DNA from: Persicitalea sp963803495
Lineage (GTDB): Bacteria > Bacteroidota > Bacteroidia > Cytophagales > Spirosomataceae
Assembly: GCA_963803495.1 (NCBI GenBank)
Contig: CAWDMP010000002.1
Coordinates: forward strand, 4,898,001 to 4,962,000
Length of the DNA stretch: 64,000 bases
Reading direction: 5' to 3'
The translations under genes were made by a program, and so were the position numbers. The notes beneath the pieces were generated by a model. The model was not told where the DNA came from. It saw only the letters and a program-made list of their open reading frames with translations, and made no database searches. Each line of letters starts with the position of its first letter. Positions within the stretch are counted from its first letter, which is position 1. Of this stretch, positions 8,813 through 18,132 are shown one piece after another.

Positions 8813-9778
8813 TTATTTCGCCGCTTCCACCGCTTTGGTCAAACGAGGTAGTATGTCGAAGACGTCCCCGACGATTCCGTAATCGGCGGCCTTGAAGAAG
8901 GGAGCTTCGGGGTCTTTGTTGATCACCACGATCACCTTCGAGCCATTGACGCCCGCCAGGTGCTGGATGGCACCCGAAATACCGCAGGCGATATACAAAT
9001 TGGGGGCTACCTTAATACCCGTCTGCCCGATGTGCTCGTGGTGAGGACGCCAGTCGAGATCGGAGACCGGCTTGGAGCAGCCCGTAGCGGCGTGCAGCGC
9101 ACTGGCCAAGTCCAGCAACGGGTCCCAATGCTCGGGGCCCTTCATACCCCGTCCACCCGACACGATGATGTCGGCGTCGTTGAGCGAAAGTTCCGAATCG
9201 GCCTTCTCGACGTCGAGTACCTTGGCGGCAAAGTCGGAATCGCGCAGGGTGGGGGCAAAAGCTTCCACCGTAGCATCGGCATCGGTTTCGCTTACTTCCA
9301 CGGCGTTCTTCCGTACGACCAGTACCTTCACCGTCGTTTTTAGTTCGACGGTCGCGAAGGCCTTGCCGCTATAAATGGCCCGCGTCACTTTGAAGCCACC
9401 GCTCGTATCGGGTAGCTCGGTGACGCCCGATACCACGCTGGCCTTCAACTTGGCCGAGGCGCGCGCCGCGACGGCATCACCGAGGCCCGACTTTCCCAAC
9501 ACGATCACCTGACTTCCTTCTTTTTCGGCGGCTTGGACTAGTACATCGGCGTAGGCCAGGCTATTCTCGTGGGTTAGCTTTTCGTCGGTCACGTGCAGTA
9601 CCTTGGTCGCGCCGAAGCGTCCGGCCGCTTTCAGAGCGTCGCCGTCAGCCTGGCCAATGGCCAGCACCGTGGCGGTGGTTTGGGTACTTTCGGCAACTTT
9701 GGCTCCATAGTAGATCGCTTCCTGCGATGATTTCTTAATGGAACCGTTATCTATTTCTACAAAAATTAATACAGACAT
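8813..9778 (-). CDS. etfA: Electron transfer flavoprotein subunit alpha
   Basis: With EtfB it forms a soluble FAD heterodimer carrying electrons from acyl-CoA dehydrogenases to the membrane. The 321-residue protein shows the C-terminal FAD domain: VSGGRGMKGPEHWDPLLDLA, then QTGIKVAPNLYIACGISGAI and VVINKDPEAPFFKAADYGIV. It starts with ATG at 9778 and lies about 80 bp after etfB in the same direction. The gap carries a degenerate 7-nt repeat (GATGAATTA-type). Confidence 0.95.
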   Translation of the reverse strand: MSVLIFVEIDNGSIKKSSQEAIYYGAKVAESTQTTATVLAIGQADGDALKAAGRFGATKVLHVTDEKLTHENSLAYADVLVQAAEKEGSQVIVLGKSGLGDAVAARASAKLKASVVSGVTELPDTSGGFKVTRAIYSGKAFATVELKTTVKVLVVRKNAVEVSETDADATVEAFAPTLRDSDFAAKVLDVEKADSELSLNDADIIVSGGRGMKGPEHWDPLLDLASALHAATGCSKPVSDLDWRPHHEHIGQTGIKVAPNLYIACGISGAIQHLAGVNGSKVIVVINKDPEAPFFKAADYGIVGDVFDILPRLTKAVEAAK

Positions 9779-9857
9779 TATTTAATGATGAATTAGGAGT
9801 GATGAATTATGAATGGGGATCTCAGACAAACAATTGATTTTCAATCATCCCGCATCA

Positions 9858-10595
9858 TTATAATACTTTCGCCTCGGTCCTGAGCAGCGCAATCAGCTGT
9901 TCGGCTTCTTCGGCGGGGATCATTTTGCATTCGCCTTTGGGGGCGGGGAGCGTGTACTTTTCCAGGTTTGTCATGTCCTCCACCTCCGTCGGGGGTACTA
10001 CATTGAGGGGCTTGGAGCGGGCGGTCATGATGCCACGCATGTTCGGGATTTTCCATTCGGCGATCGGTTCCTGACATCCCAGTACCAACGGAAGGGCTGC
10101 TTCCAGGTTTTCCTTACCCCCGTCGATTTCGCGGGCGAAAGTTGCCTTGCTGTCGCTGATCTCGAGCTTCATAACCGGCGAGTATGAGGGGATGCCGAGC
10201 ATTTCACCCACCAGCCCGTGCACCACACCGCTGTTGAAGTCGATGGACTCCCTGCCCATTAAAATCAGGTCGTAACTATTCTCGTGTGCGATGTGCGCGA
10301 TCTGCGCGGCCACGAAATAAGAATCCAGCGGTTCGGAGTCGACCCGGATGGCATCGTCGGCTCCGATGGCCAGTGCTTTCCTGATTTGTGGTTCACCGTC
10401 GGCACCGCCGACATTGAGCACCGTGACCGTGGCGCTGAGCTGGTCTTTCAACTCGACGGCCCGCGCCAAAGCGTAGTCATCGTAGGGGCCGATGATGAAG
10501 GGTACGCCGGTTTTGTTGAACTTTGTGTCGTTATCGGTAAAGGAGATCTTGGCCGTCGTATCCGGCACATTGGTTATACAAACGAGTATTTTCAT
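9858..10595 (-). CDS. etfB: Electron transfer flavoprotein subunit beta
   Basis: Beta subunit of ETF, 245 residues from the ATG at 10595 (MKILVCITNVPDTTAKISF). A longer open frame to 10709 is not family-like. Visible motifs are YDDYALARAVELKD, GADDAIRVDS and LILMGRESIDFNSG, typical of the ETF nucleotide-binding fold. It is transcribed ahead of etfA. Confidence 0.94.
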   Translation of the reverse strand: MKILVCITNVPDTTAKISFTDNDTKFNKTGVPFIIGPYDDYALARAVELKDQLSATVTVLNVGGADGEPQIRKALAIGADDAIRVDSEPLDSYFVAAQIAHIAHENSYDLILMGRESIDFNSGVVHGLVGEMLGIPSYSPVMKLEISDSKATFAREIDGGKENLEAALPLVLGCQEPIAEWKIPNMRGIMTARSKPLNVVPPTEVEDMTNLEKYTLPAPKGECKMIPAEEAEQLIALLRTEAKVL

Positions 10596-10696
10596 GGTTT
10601 TTTTTAAGATTAAAAGTATTGGCAAGATACACTGGGTACCCTCATTTGCGAATATACGGAATAAAAATAATAGTATGCAAGCATAACACTTTTTAT

Positions 10697-11026
10697 ATGA
10701 AAACATCATTATTGAAAAAATTGTCGGACTTTTACGAGGAGGAACCCAACGACCCTTTCAACGCATATGCGTTAGCGCTGGAATACGAGAAATTCGATCG
10801 GTCCCAGGCTCGCGAATGGTACGACTTACTATTGTCCGGGTTTCCAGAGTATCTGCCTACTTATTATCAAGCGGCACAATTTTTTATTGCAGAAGATAAC
10901 AACGAAAAGGCCGAGCACCTATTCAAAAAAGGGATCGAACTGGCTGGAAAATTGAAAAACAACAAAATCCAGCAAGAGCTCACTCGGGCTTTGAAGGCGC
11001 ACGAGGACGAACAAGGCGACTGGTAA
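10697..11026 (+). CDS. Small TPR-like protein
   Basis: A 109-residue helical protein from MKTSLLKKLSDFYEEEPNDP. The pattern ALALEYEKFDRSQAREWYD, then AAQFFIAEDNNEKAEHLFKK, gives two to three tetratricopeptide repeats. Function is unknown; TPRs usually mediate protein contacts. It stands divergent to etfB and 55 bp ahead of the YihY gene, possibly co-transcribed with it. Confidence 0.75.
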   Translation: MKTSLLKKLSDFYEEEPNDPFNAYALALEYEKFDRSQAREWYDLLLSGFPEYLPTYYQAAQFFIAEDNNEKAEHLFKKGIELAGKLKNNKIQQELTRALKAHEDEQGDW

Positions 11027-11081
11027 GTATACATACCAACGATTACTTCCTCATTTAACCATAACCAAATCATCTTACCTG

Positions 11082-11996
11082 ATGCAAATACCTGACGTAG
11101 TCAAGAAGTACTTTAACATCATCAAAGACGCCGGAATCCAGTTTATGGACGATCAGGGCATGAAACTGAGTGCAGCCTTATCGTACTACACCATTTTCTC
11201 GCTTGCGCCAATGCTGTTGGTGATGATATCCGCACTAAGCATATTCATGGGGCGCGACGCCGTGCAGGGTGAAGTATTCGACCAAATCAATAGTCTGGTA
11301 GGGCCCGAGGCGGCGGATCAATTGAAGGAAATCATCCAAAATGCCAATTTATCCAACAAATCGGGGGTGGCCGCCGCTATCGGGGTGGGCACGCTGCTAG
11401 TGGGTGCGACGGGCGTATTTGCCGAAATTCAGAGTTCAATCAATTACATATGGTCTATCGAAGCTCGGCCCGAAAAGGGATGGCTGAAATACATAAAAAC
11501 CAGACTTCTGTCTTTTTCACTGATTCTCACGTTGGGATTTCTTCTGTTGGTATCGCTGGGTGTGAATGCTCTGGTCGACGCGTTGAGTGAAAGACTGGAA
11601 GAGATCTTTTCCGAAGCATCGGTTATCTTCTTTTACATCGTCAACCTGGCGATCACATTTGTGGTAATTACAACGCTGTTCGCGGTGATATTCAAAGTAC
11701 TGCCCGATGGTAAGATCCGGTGGAAGGAGTGCTTCGTCGGGGCCGGTTTCACAGCCCTACTGTTTGCCGTCGGAAAATTTGGCATCAGCTTTTATATCGG
11801 GCAGTCTGACTTGGGCGCTACCTACGGTACTTCGGCCTCGATTATCGTCCTGCTGTTGTGGGTGTACTATTCTTCGATCATCCTGTACTTCGGAGCTGAG
11901 TTCACTAAAATTTACGCCAATTCGGACGGAACGCACATCGCACCGTCGGAACACGCAGTATTGATCGAGAAAAGAGTGATCAGCAAGAGCTCCTGA
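11082..11996 (+). CDS. YihY/BrkB-type inner membrane protein
   Basis: 304 residues with about six membrane segments and the family hallmarks: KLSAALSYYTIFSLAPMLLV at the N terminus, GATGVFAEIQSSINYIW mid-protein and GATYGTSASIIVLLLWVYYS near the end. The YihY/BrkB family is widespread, and its function is not established (it was once mis-named RNase BN). The C-terminal tail after the last segment is hydrophilic. Confidence 0.9.
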   Translation: MQIPDVVKKYFNIIKDAGIQFMDDQGMKLSAALSYYTIFSLAPMLLVMISALSIFMGRDAVQGEVFDQINSLVGPEAADQLKEIIQNANLSNKSGVAAAIGVGTLLVGATGVFAEIQSSINYIWSIEARPEKGWLKYIKTRLLSFSLILTLGFLLLVSLGVNALVDALSERLEEIFSEASVIFFYIVNLAITFVVITTLFAVIFKVLPDGKIRWKECFVGAGFTALLFAVGKFGISFYIGQSDLGATYGTSASIIVLLLWVYYSSIILYFGAEFTKIYANSDGTHIAPSEHAVLIEKRVISKSS

Positions 11997-12153
11997 CGTT
12001 TGATTTGACGAATAGCAAAAACTTCGTTCCTAGGATTTTTCGTGAATATTAGGTACCTTGCCGCTATCTTAATTTTTTTGGTCAAAATTATTCTGCCCAA
12101 AAATAAAGCGGTGACAACTGCTCTCAGATGCCTTACAGTGAAATCTAACCCAC

Positions 12154-12173
12154 TTATCCGAATATTCGGTTAA
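12154..12173. promoter_or_regulatory. 20-bp palindrome before the 12194 gene
   Basis: TTATCCGAATATTCGGTTAA has a perfect 12-bp core (CCGAATATTCGG) and symmetric TTA/TAA ends. It lies about 20 bp before the ATG at 12194, where an operator would be expected. No regulator is known. Confidence 0.35.
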
Positions 12174-12193
12174 GTCTAACATTATTAGCCTCA

Positions 12194-12550
12194 ATGGAAA
12201 AAGACGGATTTATCGAAAACGTAGTGAAATGGGCGCAATCTCATGGATTTAAGGAGATCAAAGCCAACATCGAAGGTTTTGAGACACCCAAGTCCTACGA
12301 ACGTACCCAGGATAATCAGATTTTTACACCTGACGTAACGGGTGTCAACATGTTCAATAAGCATTATCTTGAAGTGTCTCTGAAGACCGACAAGTTGATG
12401 AAGGACATTTCCAAATGGAAACTCCTGAGTGAATTGGCCAGCATGAAAGGGGGCAAGCTGTACTTGATGGCTCCCCGTGGTCACGTTCGCTATACCCGTG
12501 ATGTCGTTAGCCAGCACAATATCCCCGCTGAAGTCGTAAAGATCAGTTAA
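12194..12550 (+). CDS. Conserved hypothetical protein
   Basis: 118 residues, soluble, mixed alpha/beta with no signal peptide. The run HYLEVSLKTDKLMKDISKWK followed by GGKLYLMAPRGH looks like the core of a small nuclease-like or nucleotide-binding fold, but I do not recognise the family and assign no function. It is preceded by a 12-bp perfect palindrome and overlaps the convergent FGE-like gene by eight bases. Confidence 0.65.
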   Translation: MEKDGFIENVVKWAQSHGFKEIKANIEGFETPKSYERTQDNQIFTPDVTGVNMFNKHYLEVSLKTDKLMKDISKWKLLSELASMKGGKLYLMAPRGHVRYTRDVVSQHNIPAEVVKIS

Positions 12551-13370
12551 TTTCCTTTACGCAGCGAAAACCCACGTGACACAAACTGGTCTCGGTGGTC
12601 GATTCGGCTGTGTTTCCAATCTTAAAGCCGTGGCATACGGCAGGATCACACAGGTAGGAGCCCCCTACCTGTATTTTTTCGCCCGTTTCGTCCGTAATAT
12701 TTTCGTTCTTCCAGGCAGTGGTCCACTGCCAGACATTTCCGCCCATATCGGTCATCCCAAGATTGTTAGTGCCAAATTGACCTACCGGTGAAGTGTACAT
12801 ATAGCCGTCTTCGACCGTGTTGTGTACCGGAAAACTCCCTTGCCAGAAATTGGCTTTGAACTTGCCCTCTTCCAACCAATTGTTTCCTCCCCAGGCATAA
12901 ATCTCTTCCTCTTGCAGCCCGTAACCGGCTGCTTTAAACCACTCGGCCGGACTCGGTAATCGCTTGCCGGCCCACTTGGCGTAGGCCACGGCGTCGTTCC
13001 AGGACACCTGCGTGACGGGATGGTCGGGTAGGGCCGCCGGCGCATCGGGTCCGAAAGGGTACCTGAAGTCCGCGCCCTTGCGAAGGGACCACTCGCCCGT
13101 CTTGATGTCGAACACGCCAGCATCGCCGAACACTTCGGCCTGGGTTTTGAAGCCGGTCGCCTCGACGAAGGCCGAGAACTGAGAAACGGTGACGGGCGTC
13201 TTGTCCATAAAAAAGGCGTCCATTTCCTCCCCGCTCCTGTCTTCTCCGGCGGGTACATATACCATTCCTTCGGGTGCGACAGGCGGAGTAGACGACGATT
13301 CCGAAGGCTCACAGCCCGAAAATAGCCAACCTGATGCGACCACTAGGGACAGTAGGTAAATTTTTGTCAT
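12543..13370 (-). CDS. Formylglycine-generating enzyme-like lipoprotein
   Basis: Starts with a lipoprotein signal peptide (MTKIYLLSLVVASGWLFSGC), then a SUMF1/FGE domain (GMVYVPAGE, VTQVSWNDAVAYAKWAGKRL, MTDMGGNVWQWT). Near the end it keeps GGSYLCDPAVC and GFRCV. The Cys-x4-Cys spacing matches the two copper-binding catalytic cysteines of true FGEs, which many SUMF1-domain lipoproteins lack. By family knowledge such enzymes oxidise a sulfatase cysteine to formylglycine. The lipoprotein signal places it in the periplasm. No sulfatase is in this window. Confidence 0.85.
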   Translation of the reverse strand: MTKIYLLSLVVASGWLFSGCEPSESSSTPPVAPEGMVYVPAGEDRSGEEMDAFFMDKTPVTVSQFSAFVEATGFKTQAEVFGDAGVFDIKTGEWSLRKGADFRYPFGPDAPAALPDHPVTQVSWNDAVAYAKWAGKRLPSPAEWFKAAGYGLQEEEIYAWGGNNWLEEGKFKANFWQGSFPVHNTVEDGYMYTSPVGQFGTNNLGMTDMGGNVWQWTTAWKNENITDETGEKIQVGGSYLCDPAVCHGFKIGNTAESTTETSLCHVGFRCVKEIN

Positions 13371-13429
13371 TGTATATTTCAAAACAATTCAGTGCTTTGG
13401 TGTTTGCTAATAAGTATCGGGTATCCGTT

Positions 13430-14251
13430 TTATAACTGACCGATCATCGCCTTTATTATCAGACTCATGTCAGGCTCGGCTTTTTCGGCGGCGGCGATGA
13501 TTTTGACAATATCCGCTTTTTCCAGGGTTTCGGGGATGCCCAGGTCCGTAATGACCGACAACCCAAAGCAGCGCAGATGCATCTGCCGGGCGGCGATAAT
13601 CTCGGGGACGGTACTCATGCCCACCGCATCGGCGCCCAGCATACGCAACATACGGTACTCGGCGCGGGTCTCGAGCATGGGGCCCGGTACGCTTACATAC
13701 ACACCGGCGTGGACACTGATGTCCTGCTCCCGGGCGATGCCCAACGCCATCGACACCAACGCGGGATCGTAGGGATCGCACATGTCAGGAAAGCGATCGC
13801 CAAGCTGATCGATATTTTTACCAACGAGCGGGTTGCCCGGCAAGAAAAGGCTGATATGGTCCTTGATAACCATCAGGTCGCTGAGCTTATAAAGTGAATT
13901 CATGCCCCCGGCGGCATTCGAAACCATTAGTGTGTGGATGCCCAGTAGCTTCATGACCTGCACCGGAAACACCACCTGTTTCATGGAATAGCCCTCGTAG
14001 TAGTGAAAGCGTCCCTGCATGCAGACAACTTTCTTGCCCGACAACTTGCCAAAAAATAACTTTCCCTGGTGAAACTCAACGGTCGATACTGGAAAATTGG
14101 GGATGTCGCCGTACGGAATCTCGTGGACCACGTCGATATCGTCGGCCAGTGAGCCCAGCCCGGTACCCAAAATAATGCCTATCTCCGGTGCAAAATCTTC
14201 GGTAAGATCCCGTAGGAAAGTGGCGGTCTCTTCAATTATCTCATAATTCAT
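13430..14251 (-). CDS. Purine nucleoside phosphorylase
   Basis: Trimeric-type PNP, 273 residues, splitting inosine and guanosine with phosphate for purine salvage. Motifs: IILGTGLGSLADD, FPVSTVEFHQGKLFFG, MQGRFHYYEGYS and MVSNAAGGMN. The C-terminal half has MSTVPEIIAARQM and LSVITDLG. It lies 14 bp before the flavoprotein gene's stop in the leftward direction. A short TCTCATAATTCATA-type repeat covers the start. Confidence 0.94.
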   Translation of the reverse strand: MNYEIIEETATFLRDLTEDFAPEIGIILGTGLGSLADDIDVVHEIPYGDIPNFPVSTVEFHQGKLFFGKLSGKKVVCMQGRFHYYEGYSMKQVVFPVQVMKLLGIHTLMVSNAAGGMNSLYKLSDLMVIKDHISLFLPGNPLVGKNIDQLGDRFPDMCDPYDPALVSMALGIAREQDISVHAGVYVSVPGPMLETRAEYRMLRMLGADAVGMSTVPEIIAARQMHLRCFGLSVITDLGIPETLEKADIVKIIAAAEKAEPDMSLIIKAMIGQL

Positions 14252-14265
14252 ATCTCATCATTGCT

Positions 14266-15492
14266 TCAAGTTCTGCTTATCATTTTGCCCGCAATATAAC
14301 CCGTTGTCCAGGCATTCTGAAAATTAAATCCGCCCGTGATACCGTCTACATCCAGTACCTCTCCGGCAAAATACAGGCCTTTGATCTGTTTGCTTTCCAG
14401 CGTGAGCGGGTCTATTTGGGAAAGCGCGACTCCGCCCGCTGTGACAAATTCTTCCTTGTAGGTACTCTTTCCATCCACATTGAGTTGGCTGTTGCTCAAA
14501 GTCTCCACCAGCTTGTTGATGGCTTTGTTGCTCAGGTCGAGCCAACGCAGCGTATCATCAATTCCAACGTATTCCAGGAATGCGCGCCAAAGGCGTGTGG
14601 GCAGGCCAAAAGGGGCGCGACTCCGCACCAACTGCTTAGGGCTCTGCTGTTTTTGGTTGAACAGATACCTGCTGATTGCATCGACGCCAGTATCGGGTAC
14701 CCAATTTATCTTGCACACAAAGCGGTAATTCTGATCCGCTAGGTACCGCGCACCCCAGGCCGAAAGCTTGAGTACCGCCGGACCACTCACGCCCCAATGT
14801 GTGATAAGTAGCGGGCCACGCCATTCCAGCTTGGTGCCCACAATTTTGACCAGGGTATTGGGTACCGACACGCCCATGAGTGGCAGCAAGTAATGTTTGG
14901 GAGTATTGAATGTAAAAAGCGACGGCACGGGGTTTTCGATGGCGTGACTTTCAAGCCAGTCGAAACCCTCACGCTTAGGGTGGCCCCCCGTGCAGATCAG
15001 CAGGCGGTCGGTTTCCAGGATTTCGCCATCGCCCAGATTCAGAAAAAAAGAACCGCCCCGAATTGTATCATTCTTATAGTAATATGATTTGACGCTGGTA
15101 CTTGTTTTGACCGACACCCCAAATTTCGCGGCTTCGCGCAGCAGGCAGGCAATGATGGTTTCGGACGAGTTGCTCTCGGGAAACATGCGGCCGTCGGGCT
15201 CAGCTTTGAGCACCACCCCGCGTGCCGCAAACCAGTCGACCGTGGCCTGAGCGTCAAATTCGGGTAGTAATTTTCTGAGAAACTGCTCCCCGCGCGGGTA
15301 GCTGGCGGCCATGATTCGGTGATCGAAGCTGGCGTTGGTGACATTGCAGCGGCCACCGCCCGAGATGCGTACTTTATTGAGTACCGTTCGATTCTTTTCC
15401 AGGATAACTATTTCGGCGGCCGGGTTGGCCGAGGCAGCCGTGATGGCCGCCAGAAATCCTGCCGCACCACCGCCCACTATGGTAATCTTCAT
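14266..15492 (-). CDS. HI0933-family NAD(P)/FAD-dependent oxidoreductase
   Basis: 408 residues with an N-terminal FAD-binding GGGAAGFLAAITAA, the family signature VRISGGGRCNVTNA and a C-terminal GLYFAGEVLDVDGITGGFNFQ. The BaiN/YhiN/HI0933 group has been linked to reduction of unsaturated bile-acid or other substrates in some species, but the reaction here cannot be inferred. It sits upstream of the PNP gene on the same strand. Confidence 0.9.
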   Translation of the reverse strand: MKITIVGGGAAGFLAAITAASANPAAEIVILEKNRTVLNKVRISGGGRCNVTNASFDHRIMAASYPRGEQFLRKLLPEFDAQATVDWFAARGVVLKAEPDGRMFPESNSSETIIACLLREAAKFGVSVKTSTSVKSYYYKNDTIRGGSFFLNLGDGEILETDRLLICTGGHPKREGFDWLESHAIENPVPSLFTFNTPKHYLLPLMGVSVPNTLVKIVGTKLEWRGPLLITHWGVSGPAVLKLSAWGARYLADQNYRFVCKINWVPDTGVDAISRYLFNQKQQSPKQLVRSRAPFGLPTRLWRAFLEYVGIDDTLRWLDLSNKAINKLVETLSNSQLNVDGKSTYKEEFVTAGGVALSQIDPLTLESKQIKGLYFAGEVLDVDGITGGFNFQNAWTTGYIAGKMISRT

Positions 15493-15565
15493 GACCTGAA
15501 TGAGGATCGATTTTAAATGGTTTTGCTAAGGAAACAAAGTTAGCAAAACAGCACGGGACGGTTTT

Positions 15566-15594
15566 CGAGCCGCCACCGTTTTTGGTTACCTTTG
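15566..15594 (+). promoter_or_regulatory. Bacteroidetes-type promoter for the nuclease gene
   Basis: TACCTTTG at 15587 fits the -7 consensus TAnnTTTG and lies 36 bp before the ATG at 15630. A weak TTTT stands in for the -33 TTTG. Confidence 0.45.
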
Positions 15595-15629
15595 TTTGTA
15601 TATTTTAACATACCAGCGCACAGAACATC

Positions 15630-16658
15630 ATGGGAAGCTACCGCCGCCGGGGATTCCGGTTGCCCAACAATACCTTGCTCTTACTACTCATTTTTTTTAC
15701 CGTCGGCTTGTTCCTGCACTACGGTGGCAAGACCCAACCCGTGGTGGATTTTTGGAGCAATATAAAATCGATCCTGGCGGGTGACGAAGCCGGACCCAAT
15801 CCCTACCGCGCGCCCGAGCCACACGACGACACACTAGCTGTCGACTACGGCAACGCAGCCCCAGCTGCATCGCGTTCCAATAGAGAGAAAAAGCCGACCA
15901 CCGACCTTAAGAATAAATCTGAGCGGCCTGAGGGGTTGGTCTCCGCTGCGACGCTAACGAAAATTGCCAATGATCCTGACTTTTTGCTGCCTGCTATCGG
16001 TTCGAACGACCAAATCGTGCGCCGCGTAGGCTATACCCTTAAATACATAGACAAGTATAGAAATCCGGCTTGGGTGGCATACATACTGCAACGCGACCAA
16101 ATCGCGGGCAACGAAGCGCGGGAAAATGATTTCATGCCCGATCCGGCCGTCAGGAGTGGTACTGCACTCAGCTCGGACTATACCCGAAGCGGCTACGACC
16201 GCGGTCATCTGGCGCCCGCTGCCGACTTCAAGGACTCGTACCAAGTGATGAAGGAAACCTTTTATATGAGCAATGTCTGCCCGCAGGAACCTCAGTTCAA
16301 CCGCGGTATTTGGCTCGAATTGGAAAAAATGGTGCGCGCCTGGGCCTATAAGTACCAGAAAATCTACGTCGTGACCGGTCCGGTACTAGTACCCGGGCTA
16401 GGTACCATCGGGCGCACCAATCGCGTAGCGGTACCGAAGCAGTTTTATAAAGTGGTTCTCTACGTCAACCCACCCTACGTGAAAGGAATCGCTTTTCTGA
16501 TGAACAATGAGGCTTCTAACGCCAAACTTTCCAGCTTCGTAGTACCTATAGACCAAGTAGAAAAAGTCACCGGCATCGACTTTTTTCCACGCTTACCCGA
16601 CGGCTTGGAGAGCCAAGTGGAATCACGGAGTAATGCTGGGGAGTGGTATCGGTTGTGA
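15630..16658 (+). CDS. DNA/RNA non-specific endonuclease (NUC1 family)
   Basis: 342 residues. A membrane anchor or signal (LLLLLIFFTVGLFLHYGG) is followed by a charged linker and a beta-beta-alpha-metal nuclease domain. The active-site motif GYDRGHLAPAADF carries the catalytic His, and NRGIWLELE supplies the metal-binding Asn. Family members degrade single- and double-stranded DNA and RNA outside the cytoplasm. The anchor suggests periplasmic or surface location. No immunity protein is adjacent. Confidence 0.9.
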   Translation: MGSYRRRGFRLPNNTLLLLLIFFTVGLFLHYGGKTQPVVDFWSNIKSILAGDEAGPNPYRAPEPHDDTLAVDYGNAAPAASRSNREKKPTTDLKNKSERPEGLVSAATLTKIANDPDFLLPAIGSNDQIVRRVGYTLKYIDKYRNPAWVAYILQRDQIAGNEARENDFMPDPAVRSGTALSSDYTRSGYDRGHLAPAADFKDSYQVMKETFYMSNVCPQEPQFNRGIWLELEKMVRAWAYKYQKIYVVTGPVLVPGLGTIGRTNRVAVPKQFYKVVLYVNPPYVKGIAFLMNNEASNAKLSSFVVPIDQVEKVTGIDFFPRLPDGLESQVESRSNAGEWYRL

Positions 16659-16762
16659 AGGGTGTGTGATCGTTGAACTGTGTAATTGTTATTTTTTGTT
16701 AGAAATTTTATTTGACAAGTCGTTGATAATGAGTGATTTAAATTACACAATTACACAACTCC
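16659..16762. repeat. Inverted 8-nt repeat arms between convergent genes
   Basis: TGTGTAATTGT on the left pairs exactly with ACAATTACACA on the right, where the unit AATTACAC is tandem. The right arm ends close to the stop codon of the 16763 gene. The element fills the gap between two convergent genes and may terminate both. Confidence 0.7.
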
Positions 16763-18046
16763 TCACGTTTTCAATTTCTTCTTCTTCGCCGCCGGAAACA
16801 GAATGTTGTTCAGGATAAGGCGGTAACCGGCTGAATTGGGGTGTAGGTTGAGGTCGGTCGGCTCCTCGCCGATGCGGTGCTGGTAGTCCTCGGGGTCGTG
16901 GCCACCGTAAAAGGTGAAAAAGCCTTTGGCAAAGGTACCGTGGATGTATCGGGCCTCGCCGGCTTGCTTGGTTTCGGCCATCACCACTACGTCGGGCTTG
17001 ATGTACTGGTTCTTGAAAGCGGTGGTTTGACCCAAAAAACCTTTAATCAGCGTTTTGTGATTTTGGGTAAGCATGGTGGGGATCGGGTCCCACTTGGCCG
17101 AAAACTGGAAGAGCGTGAAGTAGTCGTTATTCTCGTTCAATCCGCGCTCCTGGGGCTGATTGTCGATCGTCGAAAATTCGATCAGGAAAGGGTCGGTGTA
17201 CGTCTTAAAATCTCTGAAAGCGAAGGTATTGTCGTAATTGAGCTTGGCATTGGCTTTGGGATCGGCCGGGTCGCCGTCGTAGGGAGATTCCACGATGTCG
17301 ACCCCGGCGGCGGCGGCGGCCAGGTCGAAAGTATCGGTGGCGTTGCACATCGCAAACATAAAGCCGCCCCCCGAAACGAATTCATGAATTTTATTGACCA
17401 CCGAAAGTTTCATCAAGGATACTTTGGAAAACCCAAACTTGTCGGCAATCTGCTCGGATTCCCGCTTTTGCTCGCGGTACCAGGGATAGTCCTTGAACTG
17501 ATAGAATTTGCCGTACTGCCCCGTAAAATCCTCGTGGTGCAAGTGCAACCAATCGTACTCAGGTAGCTTGCCATTAAGTACCTCCTCATCGAAAACCACA
17601 TCGTAGGGTATCTCGGCGTAGGTAAGTACCATCGTGACGGCATCGTCCCAGGGTTGCTTCGATTTGGGGGAATAGACCGCAATCTTCGGCGGTTTTTGCA
17701 GTTTGACGGCGTCCATGTTGGCGTCTGGCGCGGCGATTTCGCTCAGTATTTGGGCGGCTTGGCCTTCGGAAATCGTTTCAAAACTTACCCCCCGGATGGT
17801 CATTTCGGTTGCGAATTTCTGGGTGAAAGTAACCATGAAACTGCCGCCCCGGTAGTTCAACAGCCAGTCTACTTCGGTATTGTAAGCCTTCAAAACCCAG
17901 AAGGCGACGCCGTAGGCTTTGAGGTGATTTTTCTGGGTATCGTCCATCGGAATCAGCAACTTATTGCCAAACGAGTGAACGGAAATACTTAAAAAGATGA
18001 TAAGCGGAACAAAGAGCCGTACCACCGGTTTGAATTTTTGACGCAT
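16763..18046 (-). CDS. Conserved secreted protein (often labelled asparagine synthetase B)
   Basis: 427 residues with an N-terminal signal peptide (FVPLIIFLSISVHSFG) and then LLIPMDDTQKNHLKAYGVAF. From memory, Bacteroidetes homologues often carry the label asparagine synthetase B, but I see neither an N-terminal catalytic Cys nor a PP-loop, so I would not use that name. The part from about residue 130 (KIAVYSPKSKQPWDDAVTMV) resembles a Rossmann or glutamine-amidotransferase-like fold. Function unknown. Confidence 0.7.
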   Translation of the reverse strand: MRQKFKPVVRLFVPLIIFLSISVHSFGNKLLIPMDDTQKNHLKAYGVAFWVLKAYNTEVDWLLNYRGGSFMVTFTQKFATEMTIRGVSFETISEGQAAQILSEIAAPDANMDAVKLQKPPKIAVYSPKSKQPWDDAVTMVLTYAEIPYDVVFDEEVLNGKLPEYDWLHLHHEDFTGQYGKFYQFKDYPWYREQKRESEQIADKFGFSKVSLMKLSVVNKIHEFVSGGGFMFAMCNATDTFDLAAAAAGVDIVESPYDGDPADPKANAKLNYDNTFAFRDFKTYTDPFLIEFSTIDNQPQERGLNENNDYFTLFQFSAKWDPIPTMLTQNHKTLIKGFLGQTTAFKNQYIKPDVVVMAETKQAGEARYIHGTFAKGFFTFYGGHDPEDYQHRIGEEPTDLNLHPNSAGYRLILNNILFPAAKKKKLKT

Positions 18047-18132
18047 CTTGGGGAGCTTTACCGGAACAATTTCAATACTGTTCCCTACAACGAAAATTAA
18101 GCAATTATTGTGCGAAAAGCGCTTTTGAGCCC

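Noticed and set aside
16763..18046. Naming this protein asparagine synthetase B
   Set aside because: No glutaminase cysteine or ATP PP-loop is visible, and the protein has a signal peptide.
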